From the NCBI GenBank assembly GCA_035764005.1, contig DASTZZ010000115.1:1-64000 (forward strand): a stretch of DNA of 64,000 nt, written 5' to 3'. The position numbers and the translations under genes are program-made. The notes under the pieces were generated by a model, which ran no database searches, was not told the DNA's origin, and saw only the letters and a program-made list of their open reading frames with translations. Positions 1 to 7,629 of the stretch are shown one piece after another; the first letter of the stretch is position 1, and the number at the start of each line of letters is the position of its first letter. This DNA is from Terriglobales bacterium. Lineage in GTDB: Bacteria; Acidobacteriota; Terriglobia; Terriglobales; Acidobacteriaceae.

Positions 1-94
1 CGCATCCGGAGCCCACGAAATCGCTGCCCCGCACGCGCAGCTCGCAAATGCTTTACATTAGTCGTTTGCCATTTTCACAACGGAGAGAAACTGC

Positions 95-622
95 ATGGCT
101 CGTCAGCCCGGGACTTACGCCACCTTCGACACCAGCATGGGAAAGATCGTCTGCCGCCTGTTTGAAAAAGAAGCGCCGAATACGGTGAAGAACTTCATCG
201 ATCTAGCCGAAGGCAAGCGCGACTGGCGCGACAACGTGAGCGGAAAGAAAGGCCCCGGGCCTCTCTACAACGGGACTGTTTTCCATCGCGTGATCCCAAA
301 TTTCATGATCCAGGGGGGCGATCCCAGCGGTACTGGCATGGGTGGTCCGGGATACAAGTTTGCAGATGAAACCAAAGGCTCGCCGTATAAATTCGACAAA
401 CCAGGAAAGCTGGCGATGGCCAATGCCGGTCCCAACACAAACGGCAGCCAATTTTTCATCACCGTCGCAGCAACCGACTGGCTTACGGGAAACCACACCA
501 TCTTTGGAGAAGTCGTTGAAGGGCAGGACGTCGCAGACGCGATCACCAAAGTAAAGCGCAACGCGCAGGATCGACCGGCTCAGGATGTGAAGCTAAATTC
601 AGTGTCGATCGAGAAGAGCTAA
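95..622 (+). CDS. Peptidyl-prolyl cis-trans isomerase, cyclophilin type
   Basis: A 175-residue single-domain cyclophilin that isomerises Xaa-Pro bonds during protein folding. The active-site segment FHRVIPNFMIQGGDPSGTG, the GPNTNGSQFFIT stretch and the WLTGNHTIFG loop are all present, including the catalytic Arg and the Trp of the cyclosporin-binding type. No signal peptide is visible, so it is probably cytoplasmic. The ATG at 95 follows GGAGAG at 82-87, which fixes the start. The gene faces mdh, and a long hairpin lies between them. The 94 bases before it hold only its leader. Confidence 0.95.
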   Translation: MARQPGTYATFDTSMGKIVCRLFEKEAPNTVKNFIDLAEGKRDWRDNVSGKKGPGPLYNGTVFHRVIPNFMIQGGDPSGTGMGGPGYKFADETKGSPYKFDKPGKLAMANAGPNTNGSQFFITVAATDWLTGNHTIFGEVVEGQDVADAITKVKRNAQDRPAQDVKLNSVSIEKS

Positions 623-628
623 CCGCAG

Positions 629-726
629 GAGCGAACACGAAGGTCACGATGGTTCAAAACAAAAGGTCACGAAGAGGATTCTCCGTGACCTTTCTTTTTG
701 AACCCTAGTGACCTTCGTGTTCGCTC
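629..726. terminator. Nested inverted repeat between convergent genes
   Basis: The outer arms GAGCGAACACGAAGGTCAC and GTGACCTTCGTGTTCGCTC pair perfectly. Inside them GGTTCAAAA pairs with TTTTTGAACC, and AAAGGTCACG pairs with CGTGACCTTT, giving one hairpin of about 98 nt. It sits between the stops of the cyclophilin gene and mdh, so it can act as a terminator in both directions. The arm sequence also occurs elsewhere in the window, so it is at the same time a dispersed repeat. Confidence 0.6.
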
Positions 727-734
727 TTCCCCGG

Positions 735-1661
735 TCAAACTCCAATTACCTTCACCAACTCCTGCACAGCATCAGCGCTCTTCTTCAGCGCCGCCTGTTC
801 TTCGCTCGTCAGCTTAATCTGAATGATCTGTTCCAATCCGCGTGTGCCGAGTTTGCAAGGAACGCCCACGAAGAGCCCGTTGATGCCGTACTCGCCTTGG
901 AGGTACGCGGCGCACGGCAGAATCTTCTTTTTGTCTTTGAGGATCGTCTCAACCATTTCCGTCGCAGCGGCTGATGGAGCGTAATAGGCGCTGCCGGTCT
1001 TGAGATACTTCACGATCTCAGCCCCGCCGTCGCGCGTGCGTTGCACCAGGCGATCGAGCGTAGCTTTGTCCATGAGTTCCGTAATGGGAATTCCGGCGAC
1101 TGTCGAGTAGCGGGCCAGTGGAACCATCGTATCGCCGTGTCCGCCGAGTACGAAGGCTGTCACGTTCTCCACGCTGACTTTTAGCTCTTCCGCAATAAAG
1201 GTTCGGAATCGCGCGGAATCGAGTACGCCGGCCATGCCGATCACGCGCTCGCGGTTGAACTTGCTGATCTTGAAGGCCGCCTGCGCCATCGCGTCCAGAG
1301 GATTGGAGACGACGATCAGAATCGCGTTCGGCGAGTTGGCAACGACTTTGCCGACCACGTCCTGCATGATCTTGTAATTTGTATTCAGCAGATCGTCGCG
1401 GCTCATGCCTGGCTTGCGCGGAATGCCGGCTGTGATCACGACAATGTCGGAATTGGCCGTGTCAGCGTAGTCGTTCGTGCCGCGCACGTGCGAATCACGC
1501 TTCTCGATCGGCATCGCTTCGAGCAAATCGAGGCCTTTGCCTTGGGGAATGCCTTCGACAATATCGATGAGAACAACATCGGCGAGTTCTTTGGACGCAA
1601 TCCAGTGCGCAGCCGTAGCTCCGACGTTTCCTGCGCCGACGATGGAGACTTTCTTTCGCAT
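735..1661 (-). CDS. mdh: Malate dehydrogenase (LDH-like family)
   Basis: NAD-dependent malate dehydrogenase of about 308 residues, interconverting malate and oxaloacetate in the TCA cycle. Visible are the Rossmann motif VGAGNVGAT, the mobile-loop segment [14 protein letters not shown] with substrate-binding arginines, VSNPLDAM, and the catalytic histidine in [13 protein letters not shown]. An upstream in-frame start at 1718 would add 19 unrelated residues. The ATG at 1661 is preferred because AGGAG lies at 1671-1675 and the protein then begins at [11 protein letters not shown]. The isocitrate dehydrogenase gene lies upstream on the same strand with a repeat in between. Confidence 0.95.
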   Translation of the reverse strand: MRKKVSIVGAGNVGATAAHWIASKELADVVLIDIVEGIPQGKGLDLLEAMPIEKRDSHVRGTNDYADTANSDIVVITAGIPRKPGMSRDDLLNTNYKIMQDVVGKVVANSPNAILIVVSNPLDAMAQAAFKISKFNRERVIGMAGVLDSARFRTFIAEELKVSVENVTAFVLGGHGDTMVPLARYSTVAGIPITELMDKATLDRLVQRTRDGGAEIVKYLKTGSAYYAPSAAATEMVETILKDKKKILPCAAYLQGEYGINGLFVGVPCKLGTRGLEQIIQIKLTSEEQAALKKSADAVQELVKVIGV

Positions 1662-1703
1662 TCTTGCTAGCTCCTGTGCATTCGGAAATCGAAAATTAAA
1701 GAT

Positions 1704-1888
1704 GAACACGGAGGACACGGAGGTCTTCCTCTGTCATTCCGAACGCCTGCTGTTGGCGTGAGGAATCCCTACCGACTTCAAAATGTGGCTGCAGCGATCA
1801 TCGCAAACGATAGGGATTCCTCTCTCCTGCTCACGCAAAACGCGCGTGAGCATCCGCTCGGAATGACAAACAGAGAGCCTCCGTGTTC
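1704..1888. repeat. Dispersed inverted repeat, family A, copy 1
   Basis: An inverted repeat fills the icd-mdh gap. From outside inwards: GAACACGGAGG with CCTCCGTGTTC, TGTCATTCCGA with TCGGAATGACA, and GAGGAATCCCTA with its complement TAGGGATTCCTC. Related copies lie at 22961-23144 and 42150-42287. The middle part differs between copies while the ends and the GAGGAATCCCTA boxes are kept. It would form a long stem in RNA. Confidence 0.75.
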
Positions 1889-1896
1889 AATTGCCT

Positions 1897-3336
1897 TTAA
1901 GCCAGCGCCGCTTCGCGAGTCGCGCCTTTCAGCGCTTCCATGTTCTCGATCATGTACGACGCGAACTCGCTGGTCTTCACTTTTTTCGCGCCTTCCATCT
2001 GGCGCTCGAAGTCGTAGGTGACTTTCTTCTGTTTGATCGTCGCTTCGAGCGAGTCTTCAATCAGGCGCGCGGCTTCGTTCCAGCCGAGCAGCTCGAACAT
2101 CATCACGCCGGAAAGAATCACCGAGCCCGGATTAATCACATCGAGATCCGCGTACTTCGGCGCCGTGCCGTGCGTGGCTTCGAAAACTGCGAAGCCGTCG
2201 CCAATGTTTCCGCCAGGAGCGATGCCGAGCCCTCCGACCTGCGCAGCGCAGGCGTCAGAGATGTAGTCGCCGTTCAGATTCGGCGTGGCCAGCACGCTGT
2301 ACTCCTGTGGACGAATGATTACCTGCTGGAAGATCGAGTCAGCAATGCGGTCATTGATCATCAGCTTCTTCTTCCATTGACCGTTGCCGTGGCTTCGGTA
2401 AATGCGATCGAGCACGTCCTTCACTTCGGCGTACACGCCTTTGCGAAATTCTTCCGGAGCGAACTCCAAACCAGGCTCGACCTGCTGCGCATTCTGCTCG
2501 ACGGTGATGTTCGGGTTCTTGTCTTTGTTGTCGAGAATCCAGCTCTCGCGCTCGGTCACGACGCGATCGCGAAATTCAGTTTGCGCGAGTTCGTATCCCC
2601 ACTCGCGGAATGCGCCTTCAGTGAACTTCTGAATGTTGCCCTTATGGACAAGCGTCACAACCGGACGCCGATTGTCGAGCGCAAACTGAATGGCGCGACG
2701 GACAAGACGCTTAGTTCCTGTAATGGAAATCGGCTTGATGCCGACGCCGGAATCTTCGCGCACGCGCTTCTTGCCCCCGGCAAGCATTTCTTCGTTCAGG
2801 AACTTGATCAGCTTGCGCGCCCCATCGCTGCCTTCTTTCCACTCGATGCCGGCGTACACGTCTTCCGTGTTCTCGCGGAAGATCACCACGTTCAGCTTCT
2901 CGGGATGTTTGACCGGCGAGGGCACGCCGGAGTAATGCTTCACCGGACGAACGCAGGCATAGAGATCAAGCTCCTGTCGCATGGCAACGTTGAGCGAACG
3001 AATGCCGCCGCCAACGGGAGTTGTGAGAGGTCCCTTGATCGAAACGCGCAGGTCCTTCGCCGCTCGCAGCGAGTCTTCAGGAAACCAGTTGCGGAACTTC
3101 GAAAAAGCCTTCTCGCCGGCAAAGATCTCGTACCATGCAACTCGCCGTTTGCCGCCGTAAGCTTTTTCCACGGCGGCGTCAAAGACGCGTCGCGAGGCCT
3201 TCCAGATGTCGCGTCCGGTACCGTCACCTTCGATGTAGGGAATGATGGGATTGTCAGGAACCTGGTATTTGCCGTTCTCGTATCGAATGGAGGCGCCGTC
3301 AGAAGGGACAGGCACGCCGTTATACACCGCTGCCAT
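1897..3336 (-). CDS. icd: Isocitrate dehydrogenase, NADP-dependent
   Basis: A 479-residue isocitrate dehydrogenase that converts isocitrate to 2-oxoglutarate and CO2 in the TCA cycle. [11 protein letters not shown] near the N terminus, [13 protein letters not shown], and the conserved lysine and aspartate segments mark the family. [17 protein letters not shown] carries the Lys-Tyr pair that in the E. coli enzyme binds the NADP phosphate, so NADP is the likely cofactor. The start is ATG at 3336, with AGGAG at 3346-3350; a TTG six bases upstream is less likely. Confidence 0.95.
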   Translation of the reverse strand: MAAVYNGVPVPSDGASIRYENGKYQVPDNPIIPYIEGDGTGRDIWKASRRVFDAAVEKAYGGKRRVAWYEIFAGEKAFSKFRNWFPEDSLRAAKDLRVSIKGPLTTPVGGGIRSLNVAMRQELDLYACVRPVKHYSGVPSPVKHPEKLNVVIFRENTEDVYAGIEWKEGSDGARKLIKFLNEEMLAGGKKRVREDSGVGIKPISITGTKRLVRRAIQFALDNRRPVVTLVHKGNIQKFTEGAFREWGYELAQTEFRDRVVTERESWILDNKDKNPNITVEQNAQQVEPGLEFAPEEFRKGVYAEVKDVLDRIYRSHGNGQWKKKLMINDRIADSIFQQVIIRPQEYSVLATPNLNGDYISDACAAQVGGLGIAPGGNIGDGFAVFEATHGTAPKYADLDVINPGSVILSGVMMFELLGWNEAARLIEDSLEATIKQKKVTYDFERQMEGAKKVKTSEFASYMIENMEALKGATREAALA

Positions 3337-3428
3337 GAGCAACTGCTCCTATGAAGATGGGAATGCGTAAGCCAAACTTTAAAAGTAACACTCGGGGTGG
3401 CGAGACGCAATGAAGGGCAGCAGCATAC

Positions 3429-3536
3429 CTAGGGTGCGAATGGGTTGGTGACACGCAAACCCGAAAATCGCGCGAAATCATGGTCGTTGGTGATGAGTTC
3501 GGTGACACCGTGTTCGATGCAAAGCGATTCCCCTTG
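3429..3536 (-). pseudogene. C-terminal remnant of a VapC-like PIN toxin
   Basis: Directly downstream of the antitoxin gene, in another frame and without a start, 35 codons read as the end of a PIN-domain toxin: SLCIEHGVTELITNDHDFARF followed by SGLRVTNPFAP and a TAG stop. The TNDHDF segment matches the last conserved acidic part of PIN domains. The first hundred or so codons of a normal toxin are missing, and the reading frame upstream runs into the antitoxin gene. This is therefore a deletion relic. Identity is from recognition of the motif only. Confidence 0.65.
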
Positions 3537-3553
3537 CGATTCCCGGTCAGCCT

Positions 3554-3787
3554 TCAGTCTTGGTCAAACGCATCCGATAATGAATTGCGATCCGAAATAT
3601 CCACACCGGGCTGAAGTTCCCCCTTCCACGGACGCAGATTCAGGCGAAAAGGCTGCGACTCCTGTGGCGCAAGAGCACGACGCAATAAGTCAGTTATCAG
3701 GTCCTGAACACTCCGCCCTTCATCCGCAGCGATCTTCTTAATCTGCTTTAGAAGGGCGTCGTCCAGCACTAACGTGATTCTTGCCAT
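3554..3787 (-). CDS. Ribbon-helix-helix antitoxin, apparently orphaned
   Basis: 77 residues. The first half, MARITLVLDDALLKQIKKIA followed by ADEGRSVQDLITDLLRRAL, is a typical ribbon-helix-helix fold as in VapB/CopG-type antitoxins. The second half should bind a toxin. Only a 35-codon remnant of the toxin gene follows it. A perfect inverted repeat ATTGGT-T-ACCAAT (3786-3798) overlaps the start codon and could be its own operator. The ORF itself is intact, so it may still be expressed and regulate itself or other loci. Confidence 0.7.
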   Translation of the reverse strand: MARITLVLDDALLKQIKKIAADEGRSVQDLITDLLRRALAPQESQPFRLNLRPWKGELQPGVDISDRNSLSDAFDQD

Positions 3788-3798
3788 TGGTTACCAAT
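3786..3798. promoter_or_regulatory. Palindrome over the antitoxin start, possible operator
   Basis: ATTGGT and ACCAAT separated by one base form a perfect palindrome that includes the ATG of the ribbon-helix-helix gene. Such proteins usually bind short palindromes in their own promoters. The assignment is inferred from position. Confidence 0.35.
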
Positions 3799-3880
3799 CG
3801 TGCAGCATGCGAAAGCAGACGTCAAACGCAAGAGTAGGGACATGCTTAGGCCGAAATGGAGCGCGAACGAGTTGTTGAAC

Positions 3881-3972
3881 CCAGGCCCAACGGGCCGATA
3901 CAAGCGGAGCCCAGCGGCGTGAGCCCTGGGGAAGAACGCGTTAACAATCGAGCCCTGAAAGGGCGACACCGA
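3881..3972 (-). repeat. REP cluster, left flank of the RAYT gene
   Basis: Read on the minus strand it contains three small hairpins in order: CGCCCTTTCAGGGCTCG, CCCAGGGCTCACGCCGCTGGG with CTCCGC after it, and CGGCCCGTTGGGCCTG. The same three hairpins appear in the same order on the plus strand at 4481-4568. Confidence 0.75.
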
Positions 3973-3981
3973 GACCACTCC

Positions 3982-4425
3982 CTAATCGAAAATGTATCGA
4001 GGATCATAATCCACGCCGGCTTTCTTCAACATAATCAAAAGCTCCTCCTTGAAGTCACGCCTTTTGTGGTGCTCTGCCTGATTCGCGATATATTTTTTCA
4101 CCGCCGCAATCTGCGATGGGCTCACGCTGAAAGCTCCATATCCTGCCTGCCACGCAAAACCACGATGCTTCTCGCGCATCCAACGCGATGAGTTTGTCTT
4201 AAAGGTCTTCACAACATCTGCAACACTTTCCGTTGCCGGCAGCTCGAACAAGAGGTGCACGTGATCGCGCATTCCGCCGGCAATGATCAACACGATCTTT
4301 GTATTCTTTGCAATGCCGCCCATATAAGCCCAGAGGGTTTGAAGCTCGTTTTGAGGAATCAGGTTTTTCCGCTCCTTCGTACTGAAAATCACATGAATTG
4401 CGATCTTCACGAGTGATTGCGACAC
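3982..4425 (-). CDS. REP-associated tyrosine transposase (Y1, IS200-like)
   Basis: 147 residues of the Y1 HUH transposase fold. IHVIFSTKERK is the first strand, DHVHLLFELP carries the HUH metal-binding pair (His-Val-His), and VKKYIANQAEHH carries the catalytic tyrosine. Length and motifs fit the REP-associated group more than a free IS200 element. The start is a GTG at 4425 with GGAG about 10 bases upstream. It is flanked closely by inverted REP clusters. All catalytic residues are present, so it may be active. Confidence 0.85.
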   Translation of the reverse strand: MSQSLVKIAIHVIFSTKERKNLIPQNELQTLWAYMGGIAKNTKIVLIIAGGMRDHVHLLFELPATESVADVVKTFKTNSSRWMREKHRGFAWQAGYGAFSVSPSQIAAVKKYIANQAEHHKRRDFKEELLIMLKKAGVDYDPRYIFD

Positions 4426-4480
4426 AGGTCATTTCTCCGGAAATGGGAATCAAAAATGGGACATTATACGCGGTATGAAT

Positions 4481-4568
4481 GCCGCCCTTGCAGGGCTCTG
4501 TGTCGTTGATGACCCTAACCCAGGGCTTACGCCGCTGGGCTCCGCTTCTTTCGGCCCTTCGGGCCTGA
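4481..4568 (+). repeat. REP cluster, right flank of the RAYT gene
   Basis: CGCCCTTGCAGGGCTC, CCCAGGGCTTACGCCGCTGGG and CGGCCCTTCGGGCCTG follow each other, each able to fold into a short hairpin. It is the inverted counterpart of 3881-3972 and lies about 100 bases upstream of the iron-sulfur subunit gene, so it may be in that gene's leader. Confidence 0.75.
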
Positions 4569-4667
4569 CATTGCAGGCTGCCCAGTATGTGGTTGTTGCG
4601 CGCGTCCGATGAGGTCAGTGTGCGTTCGCTGCGCTCCTGCGCGACAATATCCTTTGGAGGGCCTTCC

Positions 4668-5138
4668 ATGCGAGAGATCACTCTGAACGTCAACGGCGCC
4701 GAGCATCGCGTCCCGGCCGCCGAAGACGAAATGCTGCTGTACGTCCTGCGCGATCGGCTGAATCTCACCGGCACAAAATATGGCTGCGGCGAAGGACAAT
4801 GCGGCGCGTGCACTGTACTGATCGATGGACGTCCGACGCGCTCGTGCCAGATGCATGCCGCGGCGGTTTCAGGACGGAAGATCACCACGATTGAGGGCCT
4901 TGAGACCGATGGCAAGCTCCATCCGGTGCAGCAGGCATTCCTCGATGAAGAAGCCTTCCAGTGCTCGTACTGCACGCCGGGCATGATCTTGTCGGCCGTT
5001 GGCCTCCTCAAAGCGAATCCCAAGCCCAATGATGAGGAGATCGTTCGCGGCATGAACGGCAATATTTGCCGATGCGGAACGTATCCGCGGATTGTTGCGG
5101 CAATTCGCCGCGCTGCAGAAGCGGGAGGCGCGCAATGA
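4668..5138 (+). CDS. 2Fe-2S subunit of a molybdenum hydroxylase (IorA/CoxS type)
   Basis: A 156-residue small subunit carrying two [2Fe-2S] clusters that pass electrons from the molybdenum centre. The plant-ferredoxin cluster is KYGCGEGQCGACTVLIDG. The second cluster lies in QCSYCTPGMI and NGNICRCGTYPRI. The start is ATG at 4668, with GGAGG at 4656-4660; a longer reading from 4587 would add residues made by the REP repeat. The stop overlaps the next start (ATGA), so the two subunits are translationally coupled. It lacks a signal peptide and could travel with the Tat-exported large subunit. Confidence 0.9.
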   Translation: MREITLNVNGAEHRVPAAEDEMLLYVLRDRLNLTGTKYGCGEGQCGACTVLIDGRPTRSCQMHAAAVSGRKITTIEGLETDGKLHPVQQAFLDEEAFQCSYCTPGMILSAVGLLKANPKPNDEEIVRGMNGNICRCGTYPRIVAAIRRAAEAGGAQ

Positions 5139-7303
5139 GCTTTGACAGCGAACTCCTCCAGCAAAGTGTCGATCGCCTCACGCACAGCTTTACCGTGAAT
5201 CGCCGCGAACTGCTCAAGCTATTCGGCGCCGGGCTCATGGTTTGCGCCGTCGACGCTCGCGCTCTGCAGGAATCAGGCGGTCGACGACGCAACGAAGAGG
5301 AAGAGCGCGTTCCGCACGACGTCGCCTCCTGGATTCACATTGCCGAAGACAACAACGTGACCGTCTTCACCGGCAAAGCCGAAATGGGACAGAACATCCG
5401 CACGTCGCTGGCGCAGCAGGTTTCTGAAGAGCTGCATGTACCGGTGGACACGATCACGATGGTGATGGCGGATACCGAGCTTTGTCCCTTCGACATGGGA
5501 ACTTTCGGCAGCCGCACCACTCCGCAAATGGGAACGGAGTTGCGCAACATTGCCGCCACGGCACGCGAGATGCTCGTCGATATGGCAGCGAGCAAGCTGG
5601 GCGGAAACCGCGATCACTTAGTTGCTGCCAATGGCACAGTGACCAACAACGCAACCCGCCAATCGATTCGCTACGGCGAGCTACTGAATGGACGCCAGCT
5701 GGTGCAGATGATTCCCGACGATCCGCCGCTGATTTCGCCGGAGAAGTGGACGGTTGCGGGAAGGGCGGTGCCCAAAGTCGATGGCCGCGAGTTTGTGACC
5801 GGCGAACATAAGTACGCCTCCGATATATCGCGTCCCGGAATGCTGCATGGGAAAGTTGTGCGTCCTTCGGCCTACCACGCGACGCTCGCTTCGCTCGATG
5901 CGGACGAGGCGCAGCATACGTCAGGTGTAACCGTCGTGCACGATGGCGACTTCGTCGGCGTGGTCGCACCGGATTCAACCAGTGCAGCCCGAGCCGCGAG
6001 CACAGTCAAAGCTCAATGGAAAGCGCCGCAGCAGATCTCCGAGAAAGAACTGTACAGCTACTTACGCGAGAAACCGGCCAATCAAGATCAGCACGCCGGA
6101 GGCGAAGGCGGTGGTCGCGCCAACGTCCACGAGAAAGGCTCGTTCGACTCGGCATTCGGATCGGCCGACAAAAAGATCGAAGCGACTTACACCGTGGCAT
6201 ACATCCAACACGCTCCGCTGGAGCCGCGCGCTGCCGTCGCTGAATGGAACGGTGACAAGCTTACGGTGTGGACAGGCACGCAACGTCCATTTGCTGTGCG
6301 CGATGAGCTTGTGCAGGCCTTTCACCTTCCCGAGCAGAACGTACGCGTCATTGTTCCCGATACGGGATCAGCTTACGGGGGCAAGCACACGGGAGAGGCT
6401 GCCGTTGAATGCGCTCGGCTGGCAAAGGCAGCGGGCAAGCCGGTCAAGCTGCAATGGACGCGCGAAGAGGAATTTACCTGGGCCTACTTCCGCCCTGCGG
6501 GAGTGATCGACGTAAAAGCCGGAGCGCGCAGCGACGGCTCGCTCGTCGCCTGGGAATATCACAACTACAACTCCGGCCCATCGGCGATCAATACGCCCTA
6601 CGATGTTCCCAATCAGAGAATTCAGTTTCATCCGACAGAGAATCCGCCGCTGCGGCAGGGCTCGTACCGGTCGCTCGCGGCGACGGCCAATCACTTCGCG
6701 CGTGAAAGTTCGATGGACGAGGTCGCGCACGCGATTAGCGTGGACCCTCTGGAATTTCGCCTGAAACATATTAGCGATCGGCGATTGCGCGCAGTCTTTG
6801 AAGCTGCGGCAAAACGCTTCGGCTGGAGACAACAGAAGGCGACTCAAGAACGCGGCTTCGGCCTCGCTGGCGGATTCGAAAAAGGCGGATACGTGGCCAC
6901 GTGCGCAGAGGTCGCCGTCGATCCGGCCAGCCGCGCAGTTCGCGTTGTGCGTGTAGTCGAGGCCTGGGACTGCGGTCCGGTGGTCAATCCGAATGGGCTG
7001 AAAAATCAAATCGAAGGCGCAATCATGCAAGGCATGGGCGGCGCGCTATTTGAAGACATTCACTTCGCGGATGGCCGCGTGCTGAATCCGCGCTTCGCGT
7101 TATACCGCGTGCCGCGCTTCCGCGATATGCCCAAGATCGAAGTCGAACTCATCGACCGCAAAGATGAGAAGCCTTTCGGCGCGGGCGAAACTCCCATTGT
7201 GGGAATCGCGCCGGCAGTGGGCAACGCGATCTTCAGCGCGACGGGAATCAGGTTGAGATCGCTGCCGATGGTACCGCAGGGGTTGCCGGAAAAATCAAGC
7301 TGA
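5135..7303 (+). CDS. Molybdopterin-binding subunit, IorB-like aldehyde/isoquinoline oxidoreductase
   Basis: 722 residues of the xanthine oxidase superfamily, IorB branch. The N terminus has a Tat-like motif NRRELLKLFGAG followed by a hydrophobic run, so periplasmic or membrane location is likely. Family marks are GSRTTPQMGTELRNIAATAR, the molybdopterin segment DTGSAYGGKHTGEAAVECA, and GAGETPIVGIAPAVGNAIF, where the Glu is the expected catalytic base. GGGAGG at 5122-5127 supports the ATG at 5135. The substrate cannot be read from sequence; an aldehyde or N-heterocycle is usual. No cytochrome or maturation gene is next to it. Confidence 0.88.
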   Translation: MSFDSELLQQSVDRLTHSFTVNRRELLKLFGAGLMVCAVDARALQESGGRRRNEEEERVPHDVASWIHIAEDNNVTVFTGKAEMGQNIRTSLAQQVSEELHVPVDTITMVMADTELCPFDMGTFGSRTTPQMGTELRNIAATAREMLVDMAASKLGGNRDHLVAANGTVTNNATRQSIRYGELLNGRQLVQMIPDDPPLISPEKWTVAGRAVPKVDGREFVTGEHKYASDISRPGMLHGKVVRPSAYHATLASLDADEAQHTSGVTVVHDGDFVGVVAPDSTSAARAASTVKAQWKAPQQISEKELYSYLREKPANQDQHAGGEGGGRANVHEKGSFDSAFGSADKKIEATYTVAYIQHAPLEPRAAVAEWNGDKLTVWTGTQRPFAVRDELVQAFHLPEQNVRVIVPDTGSAYGGKHTGEAAVECARLAKAAGKPVKLQWTREEEFTWAYFRPAGVIDVKAGARSDGSLVAWEYHNYNSGPSAINTPYDVPNQRIQFHPTENPPLRQGSYRSLAATANHFARESSMDEVAHAISVDPLEFRLKHISDRRLRAVFEAAAKRFGWRQQKATQERGFGLAGGFEKGGYVATCAEVAVDPASRAVRVVRVVEAWDCGPVVNPNGLKNQIEGAIMQGMGGALFEDIHFADGRVLNPRFALYRVPRFRDMPKIEVELIDRKDEKPFGAGETPIVGIAPAVGNAIFSATGIRLRSLPMVPQGLPEKSS

Positions 7304-7329
7304 GCGGGACCGGCTGTTAAGGTGTCGCG

Positions 7330-7550
7330 CACGAAAAGCAAACACAAGGTCCTTCGCGCCAAAACCCGGCGCTCAGGATGACACGGGTTTTGGATGTTTG
7401 GCGCGCCATCGACAAAAACGCGAGCATGGACAAAATGGCAGTTCGACAAAAAGCGTAATCGCCGATTTCGAGAAAAAGCGCCGCACTTTAAAAACCGTGT
7501 CATGCTGAGGCGTGCTTTTCGCCGAAGCACCTTGTGTTTGCTTTTGCGTG
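7330..7550. repeat. Long imperfect inverted repeat filling an intergenic gap
   Basis: Left arm 7330-7392 and right arm 7490-7550 are about 80% complementary over 60 bases. Both contain AAGCAAACACAAGGT and ATGACACGG or its equivalent. The 100-base centre shows no gene. This and a short pair of repeated GCCGAGTGCCGA-like units at 7602-7629 are all that lies between 7304 and 7629. Confidence 0.65.
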
Positions 7551-7629
7551 TTATCACCGGCTCTCGGCGCTGTTGTCGTGGTACCGATAAAGGTTTCCGG
7601 CCGAATGCCGAGTGCCGACAGCCGAGTGC

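Larger units (their letters stand above)
3881..4568 (-). mobile_element. RAYT element with inverted flanking REP clusters
   Basis: A single Y1 transposase gene lies between two copies of the same roughly 90-nt block in opposite orientation (3881-3972 and 4481-4568). This is the organisation known for REP-associated tyrosine transposases, which are domesticated relatives of IS200/IS605 and mobilise or maintain REP sequences. No target-site duplication is expected for this class. Confidence 0.7.

Noticed and set aside
1-94. Partial upstream gene at the left edge
   Set aside because: No frame in the first 94 bases shows a recognisable protein end; only the cyclophilin leader is evident.
1891-3354. 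487-residue plus-strand ORF covering icd
   Set aside because: It is antisense to a clear isocitrate dehydrogenase and exists because of high GC; there are no recognisable motifs.
4199-5185. Long minus-strand ORF of 328 residues opposite the iron-sulfur subunit
   Set aside because: It is the shadow of the RAYT gene in another frame and of the REP cluster and 2Fe-2S gene on the other strand; composition is low-quality and there is no domain.
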